Source: Ceratodon purpureus
Lineage: Eukaryota; Streptophyta; Bryopsida; Pseudoditrichales; Ditrichaceae
Assembly (NCBI GenBank): GCA_014871385.1
Contig: CM026426.1
Span: 22,581,474 to 22,645,473 of the forward strand
Length of the DNA: 64,000 bases
Direction of reading: 5' to 3'
Shown: piece after piece, positions 31,100 to 43,945 of the stretch
Numbering within the stretch: position 1 is the stretch's first letter
Layout of the letters: every line of letters starts with the position of its first letter
Position numbers and translations under genes: made by a program
The notes under the pieces: model-generated
What the model saw: the letters and a program-made list of their open reading frames with translations, nothing else
What the model was told of the DNA's origin: nothing
Database searches by the model: none

Positions 31100-31352
31100 A
31101 AATAGAAGACGAATGAATAAATTAGGATATTAAAAGATAAAAGATAAAAGATAAAAGAATAAGAAAATAAATAAATAAATTGATTAAAAAAACAAGAAAT
31201 AAAAACACATAAATGAAAAAATATACATATATAAAGAATGCAAAAATAGAAAAAAGTATAAAAAAAACAAAAAAGATAAATGATGGAATTAAACTAAAAG
31301 AAAAAAAGAATTAATCATTTAAAAAATCAAAAATCAAATAAGATAAAAGATG

Positions 31353-31441
<89 letters not shown>

Positions 31442-31930
31442 GAAAAAAAAAAAAACAGTGTAAAATAAAATTAAATTAATGAAGATACAAAATAAAAACA
31501 ATAAAAAGATAAAAGGTATGAAAATTAAAAGTAAATAGAAAACGATTAAAGATCAAAAAAATAAATGATAAAAAAGAGTTAAATGATAAAAGGTAAAAAA
31601 AAATATAATAAATAAATAGATAAAAGATAAGAAATGCAACTTAAAGATGATGCGTTAATACAAACGGTATATAGTATTAAAAAATAAAAATTAGAAGGGA
31701 ATAATTAAAATGAAAAAACAATAAAAAAAAATATATCCATTAGAAAAAATTGAACACCCAAAAATGGAAGATTAAATGGCAATTAACATCAACGTTGTAA
31801 CACATTTACTAGAGATGAAAAAACAATTGTTAGAATTGGAATTGAAAAGATGGGTAGAATTGAAGAATGTCGAAAGAGAAGTTAATTCAAATAATTAAAA
31901 AAAAAAAACAAAAAGACATGAAGAGAACGG
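31100..31930. repeat. A-rich low-complexity region with (TA)n
   Basis: The stretch is rich in AAAAGATAAAAGAT-like purine runs and includes an uninterrupted TA dinucleotide tract at about 31354-31434. It is the mirrored counterpart of the minisatellite next to the left end of element 1. Confidence 0.85.
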
Positions 31931-32194
31931 TAGAAATGTAGTAATGTGAAGAAAAATGACCTATGATTCGAAATTCAGTTATTCAGTCATTTCAACATTA
32001 AATAAAAGGACAGAGGACCTAGATTGAAAATTATCAGAAATAGTGAATTTTAGTCCTCGGTTATAGGGTCATTATTATTACCAAAAATAGTAATATTCTT
32101 AGAATATTCTAAAAATATTCTGAGAATATTTGGATCTGCTAATAATAGTTTTTATATTTAGTAATAATATTACTGTTTTTAGATTATGACCTTC

Positions 32195-32249
32195 ATTTTC
32201 TGCTCGTCGCTCTCCAAATCTCCGCTCGCCGCACGCATATAAGCTACCC
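32195..32249 (-). repeat. right terminal repeat of element A
   Basis: Read on the minus strand it starts GGGTAGCTTATATGCGTG, then GCGAGCGGAGATTTGGAGAG. It aligns with the left end of element 1 (GTAGCTTGTACGTGAGCGG, then GCAGATTTGGAGAGCGG). The sequence directly outside (TCCAGACAGA) belongs to element C and is the candidate target duplication. Confidence 0.7.
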
Positions 32250-32904
32250 TCCAGACAGAGCATACCCATGTTCGCAAGGAACTCAGTCATAGTGGAAAGA
32301 GGAGAGTAGTGAGTGTACTAAGGAAGCGGTATAGTGAGAGCAAAGTGAGAGGAATGATGCATCGTTGTTGATCATGTTATTCAAGTTCGAAGGTCCGTCT
32401 GGACGAGTGAAGAATGATCCATTCTGTTAGATAAAGGATGTACGATTAAAGAGAGACGGCGCTAACCAATTAGAGTGTTGCTTTTTGCAGGCCTAAGTAT
32501 ACAAGGTAAGTATTTTTGGAACTGTACTTTAATTATTTGAATCGTGGAGCAGATTCTATTTGTTATGAAGTTATATAAGATTAGAACAAGCCATCATTTG
32601 CTTCTTCATTTAAAACATTCAATATTTATAGGATTATGAATGCAATTCTTTGATTCAAATCTTTTATTTTATTAAGTGCTTGGATTTTTCCCTTCCAATA
32701 TAGTTCGGTCTCATCAGCTTTAATTCAAAATGCATTTATATTTTGTTTTACTTAATTTAAGTACTTTAAGCTTCATGTTAGTGATTATTATTATGGATCT
32801 AGTTAGGGTTGAGTCTAAAGGGTTGGAGGTTTGGGGTATATAAGCTGAAGAGAAGTGCTAGAGAGAGCTATATTGTGAGGAGAGTTCTCCCATTAGTTAG
32901 ACAC

Positions 32905-35900
32905 ATGAAGGAGAGTGGAGGGTCATCTCCCTCCACTTATGTCACTCCTAAACCTAGAAGAAAACCAGGTGGTACAAATTATACGAACAGGAGAGCGAGG
33001 AAGAGGAGAGAATCACGTAGAAATGTGGAGTCGAAAGGTAACCTTCTGATTGCACCTCTAAAGGTTTGGGGAGGTGGTTTGCCTTTGGCTCATAAATTTT
33101 GTAGCATTCGTAAACTCATTTTAGAGTCTATAGTAGAGATAAAAGAGGAGGTTTTAGAGGACACCATAGTTGAGCATTGGGAGCATGAGGTTATAAGTAG
33201 CTCGGATAAACAGAAAGAGTTGACGGAAGAACTAGGGTGCAACTCCAGTCGGACTCTGGAGACACCACAACCTTCTTTCGGTTTTAAGGACTATTCGACA
33301 AGAGGGACGGATTTACAATCGAGTGGCCATACTAACTCGGATGTGGTAAGTTTCCTTCACAACTGATTTGAATATGCCAAATGTAGATTATGTCTTCTCT
33401 TGGGGTGTAACATAATAAATTTTATTTAATGTCCTCGTTGCGGGAATACTTTTTACTGCTTAAAAATGAGATGCCACATTAGCCCGAATGGTTTTTTAGG
33501 ATGATAGAACCATAAGTACTAATACTCGTCATCTTTCTTAAATCTTTGTGAAGATAGCCGATTGGTTTAGGGTTGAAAAAGAAGTCGAAGGTGAGAAAAA
33601 AGCACTAGTGGATGCAGGCAACGAGTCCGAAACTGAGACATTGAGGATAGTGGCTTGGAGAGCAAGACGCGAAATTATGGAGGCGGGCAAAGGTGGGGAG
33701 GCTATGGTTGCAAGACGGGCGAGGGGACCCAGGAAGTACATCTCAGAAGAGTGTGGAGGAGGACCAATCGCAGGGGAGTATTGAGGGCCCCGTAGACGAC
33801 AACGAGTGTGAACAGAGTGAGTTTGCCAATGGAGGCCGCGGTCAAGGTAGAGGGCGAGGTAGAGCGAGGCTAGGAGGGCATGGAGAGCGCCGGAGGCGAC
33901 TCGGATCGCAACGCAGCAAGGAGGGCAACTGAGGAGGTGAGAGATTGGGTGGGGGGAATTCGGATTTTTGTTGATAAAGGTTTGGTGATTGTTGCGAGAG
34001 TGGAAGTGGGGAATGCGAGGGTACAAGCAGTGAGAGCCGCGAGGTGTGAGGGTGTAGCTGCGAAGGAAAATGGTGCAAATTGTGAGTTGGGGTGTGCGAT
34101 GCTTGAAGAAGCCCGGGCCGCAAATTTTCAATTTTGGTTTGACGCCACGTCGGCTGCTATGGAGGAGGCCGCTGCGCCATTCGAGGAGGCCTCCATTGTC
34201 GAAGACAGGGAGTTGGATACACCCGTACTCGAGGCACCAGGTGTTGAGGACGCCGGAGCTCCAGTTGTGGAAGAGGAAACTGCTCAAACGGAGCAGGCTC
34301 CGGTTGTCGAGGAGCTGGAGCTTGCTGCTCCGGTCGAGGATGCTCGTGCAGCTGAGGAGGTGGCAGCTGCTTCAGACGTGGAGGCCCTTGCACTGGAAGA
34401 GAAGGAGGTGGCCGCCCCTATAGAGGAGGCACCTGCAAGTGAGGAGGAGGCACCCGCTGTTATTGAGGAGGCAGCTGGGCTATCGGAGGAGGCAGCTGCA
34501 GTATTGGAGGAGAGGCGTGTGGAGGCAGCCATGGCCGCAAAGGAGGAGGGGGATCCCTACAGGCTTTCAAAGCCGACACCCACTCAAGTGGTGGGTGTCA
34601 ATGTGGGGGGAGCGGATTCCATGGAGAGATTGGAGGAACCAATAGAAGGAGCCGCAAACATTGGAGGATTGGATGTTTGGTTTGCAACCCTTGCTTTCTA
34701 CTTGTTGCTTGGTGATTTTTGTTTAATTCTCATATGATGTACATTGTCTATGTTGCAGGAGTTCACAGAGCAATTCACTGCAAGTGAAGCTGATGGGCCA
34801 ACTTTGGCAGAAACTGAGGTACTTCAATTTAATTTGTATTTTGTATTGAGCTGAGCATTGTTCATCAAACTTCCTTAATTCTTTTTAATGTTGTTTTGTA
34901 AACTTAAATGGTAAATTGACATTGTCTTTGTTCCTCTCCTTCTAGGTATTCTCAGATGCACCCTTGTCGATCAGTTCCCCGATCACAGTGATCAATGTTT
35001 TTGATCTCTCGGATTCATTTGATCAGCCTTATTGTAGGTGTGATTTAGGAAACCCTGTAGGTTTAGGTAGTGGACCTCTCGAGGTCCACTCTCTTCATTA
35101 CATGCCTACGTCTCTTGTCTATGAGCCTACCTCCCCGGGCTACATGCCTACTTCTCCACGACTTGGTACCCCCCCGATGTCTCCACCTTCTCCTTCCTTG
35201 CCTATTAGAAATAGGAGGCGAGCCCATGTTGTCTTCGCCCTCCCGGCGATACTGCCATGCTTTGTCCAACAGACCAGGCAATTTTGGAGGAGGCGCCGTC
35301 ATTGGAACTGTAGACAGGCTAGGGAGTATTATAGTCGTGCACCACATACATAGTGGCCTCTGTACTACTTATTACTGCTGCTCATGATTGGGTTTTCAAA
35401 AGAGATGTATTAGTACGAGAAGCAATTGTTCTATTCTTCTTTATAACTGTTTATTTTCTTACGATCCTTGTCTTAAAATCAAGTCTAAAAATGTATGACT
35501 TTTGACAGGTAACTCAAACGCAGGATCTGATGCCAGCGCCATCTTGTCCTACTGATTTGACAAATGCAGTAGAAAGTGAATTGGTACATCGGAAATAGCA
35601 CAAAGTGGACTCCATAGGCGTCATTAACAACGTCCAAATACTCCCAAAGAGAAAGTCGCGAATCCTAGTTCCCCTGTACAGGATGCTCTCAATGGCAAAA
35701 GTGAGAACTGTTGGAGAAATGGGAGGTCTTTATTTGGAGCGAGAGTTTGTCAAAGGCTATAGAGATAGAGACCGGGTCATGTACATTTCCATGTACAACC
35801 ACGAAGAAAAGACAGCCGTTGTAATTGAAGAGATCAAGGCTGAGTAGAGCCCTTATTGGCTAGAAGCAAACAATGCTTTCAAAGATGAGCTATTGGCCGA

Positions 35901-38900
35901 CTTAGATTGGAAGGAGTTCTCTGGGAAGATGTTCTTTGTCTGGGAAGGTAACCATCGCCTTGCTGTATGGTTCAGACATATCAACAACCATCACAACAAA
36001 GATCCATCGTGCACATCTCTGTGCATTGCATTGTTCTACAACCACGCGGTCATGTGGGAAACCTTCTTCATGCCATGCACAATATCAACTAGTAAGAATT
36101 TACTCCCTCTATTTTGTCCACACTTCTTGCAAGCTGCTTGAAATTGTACTTTATGCATTTTATTGACTAACGTCTATTCGTACAGGTCTACAGAAAATGA
36201 TCACGTGAAGAGTAATCTTCGAGCAAAACTATTTTGTATTCGCTCCTTTGGTGTGATGAAATTGGAGGAATTCAAGGATCTGCTCACACCAGAGGAGTAT
36301 CAATTACCTTTGAATCACAAACCAGCTACTCCATCATGGTTTACCTTGCCAACCAAAGTCTTCATCGCGTTGCTTTATCGTGTAAGCACTTGTTCCTCCC
36401 TCCCTCACGCTTCCATTTGACAATTGATTTGCGCTGGTTTGTAAACTCACAAAATAATAACTCTGTTTCCCAGCGAGAAATCGTGGCTGCTTCTGACAAA
36501 GCTGCAAGGATCTACAAGGAGAAAACAACCACTAAAGACCAAACTGCGACTAGTGTTTGGGATGCCATGACTGCGGCTTCAAACAACATGGTCGATACCA
36601 TTAAGAAGAAGGACTTCACGAAGTACTTGGCCATTGCGAATCCCAAAAACAGTGATGACTTCCTTGCGGTGGTGAGTTGGTTAACATTCCTACTTTAATT
36701 GATCCATAAGTATTGCAATTTCAAAAAATTCATCTTATTCTGTATGTGATGTTTCATTCCTAGATCAATCGGCATTACAGTGATTTTGCCAAACCGGAGA
36801 TGACAGTGGACAAGCTTCAAAAGATTGTTCGTGCAGCTGTGGATGCCAAATTCAAAGCGCGTTGGCTGAGGTGGTGGAACTTTTCACCTAGTTCACGACT
36901 TTCTTACAGATTTCTGCCCCCAGAATTTAAGGAGGCCGACCTCGACCATTGGTTGGACAAGGCAGCATTTTGGACTGGGGTATAGTACCTTCAAACTTTG
37001 TAGTGAACACTATATGTACTCTTTCTTTGTCGCATATCTTTCTGGATCTTAACAACTTTACCTTTGTGTTGCAGTTGGAAAAAGCTGTTTCCCGGGAGTT
37101 TGATGACATCTGTAAGACCGAGAACCTTGTCATCAAGTGGAAGTCTTTCCCGGGAGTGTTGCGGCCCGACGCATATGTGGAGAGTTGGCGTATTCTCCTT
37201 TGGGAGAAAGCATTCCCCACATTCCTTAGTACCCGCGCAGATAAGGCTTTCGATAAGAAGTCTGATTTTTCCAAATTTTCGGTGGCTGCACATGTTGTCA
37301 AGCGTGTGACATACCGGTATGATTATCATGATTTACCTCTCTGTATTCCATTTACTTCTCCCTTTAATTCAACTTAACCAGTACGATTCTGATCTCTGAC
37401 ATTTGAACTTGATTAGGTAATTCAAGATAGAGCTGCTTGAAAAAGATGCAATTGACCTTGAGAAGCTCCCAAAGTACTTCGCTGCGTGGATTCAGAGAGG
37501 CTCTGACCAGTGTATCTATACTCCTCAGCAGTTCAAGAGGTACAAATCGCAGCACCTAGAAGCTCGATGTTGGTACCTCGATTGCATTTGTGGTTTCGTG
37601 ATTGAGTCAGAAGCGAAGCTTAAATCAGAACTTGATGGAGGATCGGCAGTTATCGAGGATTCTGGGACAGTTCAAATGAAGTTGAAGGTCTGCAGGATCA
37701 ATCATCGGCACCTCAACCGAAGAAAGGGAGAGCGCGGCGACTGCAAACTCTGGGTTGAAGTCCCAGGCCTCACAGGATACTCGGGCGGAGTCTTCCACAC
37801 CAGGGAAGGAGACACCCAACGCTTCTCCAACTACAAACGTCCCCAAGCCATCTTTGACCATTGCGAATGCGCCTTCATCCATAAGTGCTTCCAAGATCAC
37901 CAGAAGTCTCATTGAGCAGAGGAAGGCCAAACAGTTTCCTCAAACCACCTCGCGCGTTGAAACTTCACTTTCCACACATGTTTTTGTCATCAACTCATCT
38001 GTGGATTCGTTATTGCAACGAAATAAAAAGCTCTTTGCCAAGGGTGACGACTCAGAATGGAACAAGACTCAAGACTTCATTCGCAAGGTATGTTCCGTTC
38101 CTTAGACATTTCTTGGATACATACACTTCTATTAATTTTATAGTGTCTAACTCTACTTTCTTGTTTCCTTAAGTTTGGAGCAGGCCGCCAAAACGAAGTT
38201 CCAAACCGATGCAAAATGAGAACCATTTGGGAGTCGACTTGATCATTGCCGACATCCTTGAGAATCTTCATGTCCCTTTCATTTCTGATCCCCCCACCAG
38301 TATTCCACCTTGGAACTCTCGTGATAAGGATTATGTATACGACATCTTCCATTTTGCAAATCTTTACTTGCAGAATGATGGTGCTCTCAGCATCATCTAC
38401 AACAATGATCAAAAGTTGGCTACGGAGATTCTCGAAGAAGCTAAGGCTAGTGACTTCGTGCTTTACAAGGACTGGTGGGGCTTCAATGTACTCGGCCTGA
38501 CTTCTCCTACGAACCCCGACAACTTGGTAATTTCATCGTAACCATTCCTTCTCTTTACTTAGTGATAACCCTTCTGCTTATTTACACTCACATGTTTTGC
38601 TTGACTGCAGACTATTTGGTTCTGGATTCGCGTCTACGTTTGTGGTGGCGAGCCACCATCTAATTTCTCCTTCCAAACGAAGAAATTGCAGATGATACAT
38701 GGCGACCTCAACATTACCGAGAGTGATGCCATTTTCAAGTTCACCGATGTGGATTCGCAGCTTAGGAATGGGGATGTTCTGTGGAGAGGGCCAAGGGAGA
38801 AAGCATCTGAGATGATGCAGAGCATAATTGAAGAGCTGTCCAAGCCCGGCAGCATAGTCCTCGATTGGAAGGCAGGAACATGTATCCATTCATTACATGT

Positions 38901-39526
38901 GTCTGCATATTCATTCCTCTCATTTTTTCCTCAGGTTCTCATTTCTTCGCTACGCTATGAGTTTCAGGGGCCTCCATCAAGGCTTGTCAGGCTATTGGTC
39001 GTCATATTATAGCTTTTGAGGATGACGAAGCCATATTCAACGCCATTCTCAAACCGTATATGGCTACAGCATCCGCCATGGGCCCTCCTAAACATCCTAG
39101 GCCGGTAGCAGTTGAGGAAGTACCAGCGAAGAAAGCAACACGCTCTAAGTGGTGTAAGTCTTACTCTAGATTTTCTATCTTTTGTGCTATTTATCTTAGC
39201 AATGCTATTGTTTGCAACTCTACCTTCTCGATCTAACCACTGTCGATTTTCTATTGCAGAGTAGTTGCGGCAACACCGCCACGTAGGCCAAGAGCCGTGT
39301 CCACTCCATTGTGGCGTTTGAACTCCAACCCGATTCAGCCTCATATACTTTCGGTTATGCAGAGGACTTAGCACAAGCGCTTCAATTAGGTGCCCTTAGA
39401 TATGTTCCTAGTCGACCAACTAGTTTTGATCCCAGGGCCCTTCTATTCGTCGATGCAGAGGCTGCAGAAGGAGATTCAGAGTCATCGAGTTTTGAGAGTG
39501 GAAGTAGCGATTGTAGCATGTCGTGA
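32905..39526 (+). pseudogene. ParB-methyltransferase gene of element C, decayed
   Basis: This is the orthologue of the element 1 gene, exon by exon: about 32905-33348, about 33553-33932, a non-repetitive Ala/Glu-rich exon (about 34150-34670), 34759-34818, about 34947-35353 (CTD-like), about 35509-36089, 36187-36380, and onward to about 39526. The ParB motif MFFVWEGNHRLAVW and motif I region (ASIKACQAIGRHIIAFEDD) remain. Inactivating changes include CAA to TAG (35596-35598), TGG to TAG (35845-35847), a TGG codon split by the intron after 36089 becoming TAG, frameshifts near 33760 and 37670, and loss of Pro in the motif-IV-like DIPEN (here DILEN). It lacks the 171-bp repeats. Confidence 0.8.
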
Positions 39527-39659
39527 GTTTGAAAGACGATTCAGTCTATCATTGTTTTCATCTGATTTGATTTGATTTCATTGTAGTTGATTACATATTC
39601 CTTCGTCTATTCTATTGCAAACCTCTTATAGTATTTATGATTCTCATTTCCATTTTATA

Positions 39660-40750
39660 TTTGTGTATGTAAAGGACTATAGCTGCAAGACTTTTTGGCT
39701 CCCAATTCTCATGTGTTCAAAGGAAAAAGCACTTCAGTCCTGAAGTTGTTTCTTTGAGCTAATTATATCCAGAACACTAGAAAACACTAACGTGAACAAT
39801 GAATTGTTACAACTGAAATGCTCAAAATATATAGAATACTCTAATTACTTTCTTCATCAATCAACAACATTTCACATTACCATAGCCATGTTATCTATTC
39901 TTGGAAGAGATCCTGATACCATCTCTCGGAGAAATTTTCTCTCCTTCCGGCACATCCAAGACCTGATTCCCATTGGCCCATAGCAATGTCCTCAACTAAT
40001 CTAACTCAAGGCATCTAATTTCTCCAAGGGATGTTGTCTCTAACCTCTCGTTGTTAATTGGATTTGCAAGTGTTCAAGAACTTCTAAAAACATTCCAGTT
40101 GATGTTGAACCTATTCGCTTCATATTCGTCCTTTGGACTCCAATGGCGACCCCTATGTGTAACGTAATCCCACCTCGCTAGCCAAAGGCATGCGTATTCA
40201 GGACTGCTGTCAATCTCACGCTTCCACAGCTTCAACACAGCACGAGTGTTCTCGACGTCTTCAAACGTGATTACCGTCGGAGGAGTCCAAGCCTGCGTTG
40301 TACTACTACCTATAGGATCCCAGGGGTTAGGCCCATCCGCCATCCGCTTAAGCAAATCCTGTAAAATTGTTTTACAAGCAACGACCTTAAATGAATCGCC
40401 TATACCTTCAAACAACTGTTAGCAAGTACAAGGTTAATTTCTACAGAAATCATTGAGCTAATACAACGTCAAAGACGTGTGCTAAGGTTTATATAGATCG
40501 TTGCTTGACACTCAAGCTAGTAGTGCTCTTATCTAAAGACCGAAAAATCTAGGATGAGGACAAGCACTTTGACATGGTATACATCTTGGTTTCCGCAGCT
40601 CCATTATTGTACACGAACTTTGAAATATTCCACGAAGATATTGGACCTTCATTTTTACATTTTCTGAAATTCGTTTCTCCTACAATTATTTAAATTATTC
40701 TATGGAATATTTACTGTTGTGATCTAAAAACATGAGCCCATGGAATACTC
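39660..40750. other. ~1.1-kb insert in element C absent from element 1, with a captured-looking ORF
   Basis: Element 1 and C match again at GCATGACGTCATC (25466 and about 40792), but C has about 1 kb more before this. The insert holds a minus-strand frame 40074-40415 (113 codons; ...PNPWDPIGSSTTQAW..., LKLWKREIDSSPEYACLWLARWD) that I do not recognise. A CCTGCA/GT junction near 40360 could be a splice site. MULEs are known to capture host gene fragments; this is a candidate. Confidence 0.4.
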
Positions 40751-40984
40751 ATATCTACATCCAATAAGGGACCAAATCTAAAGGATTGTATGCATGACGT
40801 CATCTTAACATCAACCCTAATTTGTACCTCAAATAACAAACTTAAGAAGTTTTTACTAGTGATAACCCAGAATTCTACGGAATTACAATCCTTTACTTAA
40901 AAAAAATAACAAAACCATGCTTTTCTTTAGTATTTTTCCACGGTTACAGGGTCTACTTTACTTTTGAAAATTTGGCTAAATGTC

Positions 40985-41040
40985 AATTCTCTGCTCTCCA
41001 TTCTCTGCTCTCTGCTCTCCGCTCACATACGAACTATCCT
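40985..41040 (-). repeat. right terminal repeat of element C
   Basis: TCTCTGCTCTCCATTCTCTG and TCTCCGCTCACATACGAAC mirror the right end of element 1 with scattered substitutions. Confidence 0.75.
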
Positions 41041-43945
41041 CATTATTGGTGTGGTTACGGGGAAGATCCCTGATTTTTTGGAGCACTTTAGTAAGTTACG
41101 GGTTATAACCCACTGCCTCTAGGCCAATCGGAAGCGGACACATCACACAACCTTGGTTACGAGGAGGGTGGTGTTATTTTTCTAACCCATGATGTAGGCT
41201 CATTGCTTTTTTTAACCCCCAAATGCTCAGCCTATGACCACGGAAATAGACTTTGACTTTGGATGCTCTATTTTTGTACTATAATTATTTTCAAATATGG
41301 ATTTTTATTTTTTCTTACCTAGATACACATGTTATATACAAGCAATAATTTTATCAAAATTAGTGGTTTCATTATGTAATTTATTTAAATTTTCTAATCA
41401 AAACAAACAAATAAAATTATATCAAATATAGGTTATACTAAAAAATTACGGACTATTTACCATAGATGTATATGACAACCACAAACATTATATTGGTTAC
41501 CGTGCTCAAAAATTATGTTTTAATTCAAAACTATGATGAAAAAACCTAAATCCGTGGAAAATCAATTAGTAGCCCGGTTATACCCTTTCATCTTATACCA
41601 GCTATACATCACTCAATTTTACGTATTTTTCAAAATTTTAATTTGGACTAGATAATAGATTTGCCAAACTACATTTCATTAGTTTACCACAACTACAAAA
41701 AAATTATCATGATAGTCAAAATTGTATTTCAGCTGTCTGTATTAAGGAGTTTTTGAATACTCACGGTATTGATGTTTTGGACATTAAGGAAGCACCAAAA
41801 TTCATGAAATTATTATTTTAAGAATTCATCAATGAGATTAGATAAATTTTTCACAACTTTACAACATGAAAAAAAAATGGATGAAAAGTTTTCATTTGGA
41901 TGACAGTTATGGAACTTGGAAAAATTTGGTATATCAATTTTTGGTCGTTTAGGCATTTAGGGGTTAAGGGCTTACCACCTCATGTGGGTGCTTCAAGATA
42001 CTTTGATAAGTGAAGATGGTACTAATCATTTGAAATTAAGTCTATTTATAAGTTTTTAAGATGAATTAATAATAATAACCAAGAAGGACTAATAGGACTC
42101 TTGCTAAAAGGAACAACTATCTTTTCTAAATGCTCAAAGATGGAGAGAGCTAGTGAAGTCATAAGTGACCTTCATTGGCAAAAAATTACCTAGTTAAAAG
42201 AAGAAAGAAAAAAAGAAAATGAAACACAATCATCAATATCATAGAAGAAAATTTATCAAAGGGAAAAAAATAATTTAGAATAATAAAGTAGAAGATATAA
42301 ATAAAAAACTAACCAAAAACTTCAAAAAAAGTCACAATTAAATGAAAAAAGACAAGTTATGACACATTTTACACTATTATTTGAAGGCCTCATTGATTGG
42401 AAAGGGAAGAACCCAAAGGTTGTTGCCATATTAAACTATTTAGATTGCAAGGTTTTATTGTGGTTGGGGGTCTTCATTTTCCTTAACTAGTGCACCTCTA
42501 GTTTTAACAATGCATTGGCTTCGCTCCTTTGAACAGTAAGAGAGCTTTTGGTCCTCATCAAAACAATACAAGCATAGGCCTTCCTCCGTACGATACTTCT
42601 TTTCTTCAAGGGTAAGACATTTAATAATTATTGTAGCAATCTCCTTTTTTTTTACTTTTGAATGCAAACTCTAACTACTTCCTGATATAGATGTTTTGGA
42701 CAGAGTCTTTATAGTCTTGATAGAATCTTTGAGCTTTAATCTTAATAACTTCGGAAGGGTTAGCTCTGACATTTAAAGGCCATAGTGTGAAATTATCTTC
42801 AACGTCATCAAAAATCCATCAAATCTTCTTATTCTTGGCCTTTCTTAATTATTGGAGCATAGTCTATCTATAGATTGGAGGCTACAAAAAATGACTTTTC
42901 CATAAAACATCGTGAAGCTAAAGTAGTTAAAAAGAACCTATTAGAAAACGTATTAAAAAAACTCAAATGAAGAAATCCCTATTTGTTGACATAAGGGCAG
43001 CTGTAAGATTGTTTTAACAAAGCAAATCATTTGTCATCTATGTGGTTCAACCTAGCAAAAAGAGGCATTGCATGCTTGCTAAAAGGTAGCCGCCTAATAT
43101 GGATGTTAAAAGGTTTTAAAGGCCGTTAATCTAATCAATTGTTGTATATAAGAAGGCCCGCTATGACAAGTTGCTTGCCACTACTTCTAGGATTTTGGTA
43201 TGTAATTGTACAAATTTAATCCACATAGAAAAATTTCTATCTTTTTGTCCAAGATCTAACATAGTAGATTGTGGTGTGGCAAGTGTATAAGGTGTGGTTT
43301 AGCACAAGGCTCTTTACAATGGATATGGGGATTTGATTGTGTGAACTCACGATATTTGAAGAGCTTTGAGCTAAATTACATAAAATACCACTTATAGTGA
43401 ACCAACTTTGTCTAACTTAATTGCTTATATATACATTCCAATTCCTTTTGTATCCATACTGCAAGAACCTCTAACTTCTCCTTTCCTTCTTGTATTTGTT
43501 GCAATGAGCAAAAAATCACCACTTTTATATAAATGTTGAATCTACTCTATCAATGGTATATGCATGATGTGCAATTTAACTCTTTTTAAAAATAAATTAT
43601 ATTACAATTAATATTTAAAAACTTTAAATCATAACAATAATGTGCCACTGTACTTGTTGAAGCAGAAATGTATCATGAGAAATTCATCACAATCCATAAC
43701 AAAGTCTTTCTAGGTGAACAATGTTTTAAAACCATTCCAAATTTCTGTACCACATCATGCAAATTTGATGTTAAAACTGATGAACCCTCTAAACTATTTA
43801 AAGATGGTGACTGAGTAGTTGGGATGTGTTTTGGAAAAACAGTTAGCAGTCCTCTTTAAAATGAAGTTATAGAGCACCCCTGCCACATTAATGTCTTCAA
43901 AAGGCTGCCTTTAAACGTGTAACCGGGCCAATCGTGTGCGGACTG
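41041..43945. other. AT-rich intergenic region with old TE debris
   Basis: No intact gene is seen. The region is strongly AT-rich, with only a short gag-like fragment at 42455-42667. Confidence 0.5.
42455..42667 (-). pseudogene. gag-like fragment with decayed zinc knuckle
   Basis: The 70-residue frame has CLTLEEKKYRTEEGLCLYC followed by DEDQKLSYC. It resembles the 'L-x-EE-x-x-RR-x-x-G-LC-x-x-C-x-x-x-GH' zinc-knuckle neighbourhood of Ty3-type gag, with the His lost. No other retrotransposon domain is nearby. The assignment is by pattern only. Confidence 0.35.

Larger units (their letters stand above)
1..32249. mobile_element. element A: large MULE, left end not seen, split by younger insertions
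   Basis: The right end lies near 32249. Read inward on the minus strand it starts GGGTAGCTTATATGCGTG and continues with GAGCGGAGATTTGGAGAGCG, clearly related to the left end of element 1. Inward from that end come a minus-strand accessory gene (30391-30843), a deleted plus-strand MULE transposase (29134-30131) and the minus-strand ParB-methyltransferase gene A. This is the same gene order as element 1 in mirror image. Gene A is interrupted at 8163-25735 by an LTR element and element 1. No matching left terminus is visible, so the element may extend off the window and the two genes at 1-2824 may be its cargo. The left coordinate given is only the window edge. Confidence 0.5.
32250..41040. mobile_element. 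element C: decayed MULE, right half only
   Basis: From 32250 rightward it matches element 1 from about 16857: the last ~12 codons of the transposase N-terminus on the minus strand (MTEFLANMGMLCL), the divergent promoter, then the ParB-methyltransferase gene. The right end at about 40985-41040 (complement: GGATAGTTCGTATGTGAGCGGAGAGC) matches element 1's right end (GAAAGTTCGTACGTGAGCGGAGAGC). The left half is replaced by element A's terminus exactly where the homology stops, consistent with A having inserted into C. Confidence 0.7.

Noticed and set aside
29134-32260. Inversion of the left half of element C to explain the transposase and terminus orientation
   Set aside because: Gene order transposase/accessory/terminus together with the divergent gene A forms a complete mirrored MULE right side, so a separate inserted element (A) explains it without an inversion.
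33538-34287. 249-codon minus-strand frame in element C
   Set aside because: It is antisense to conserved exons of the ParB-methyltransferase gene and owes its openness to their purine-rich codon use.
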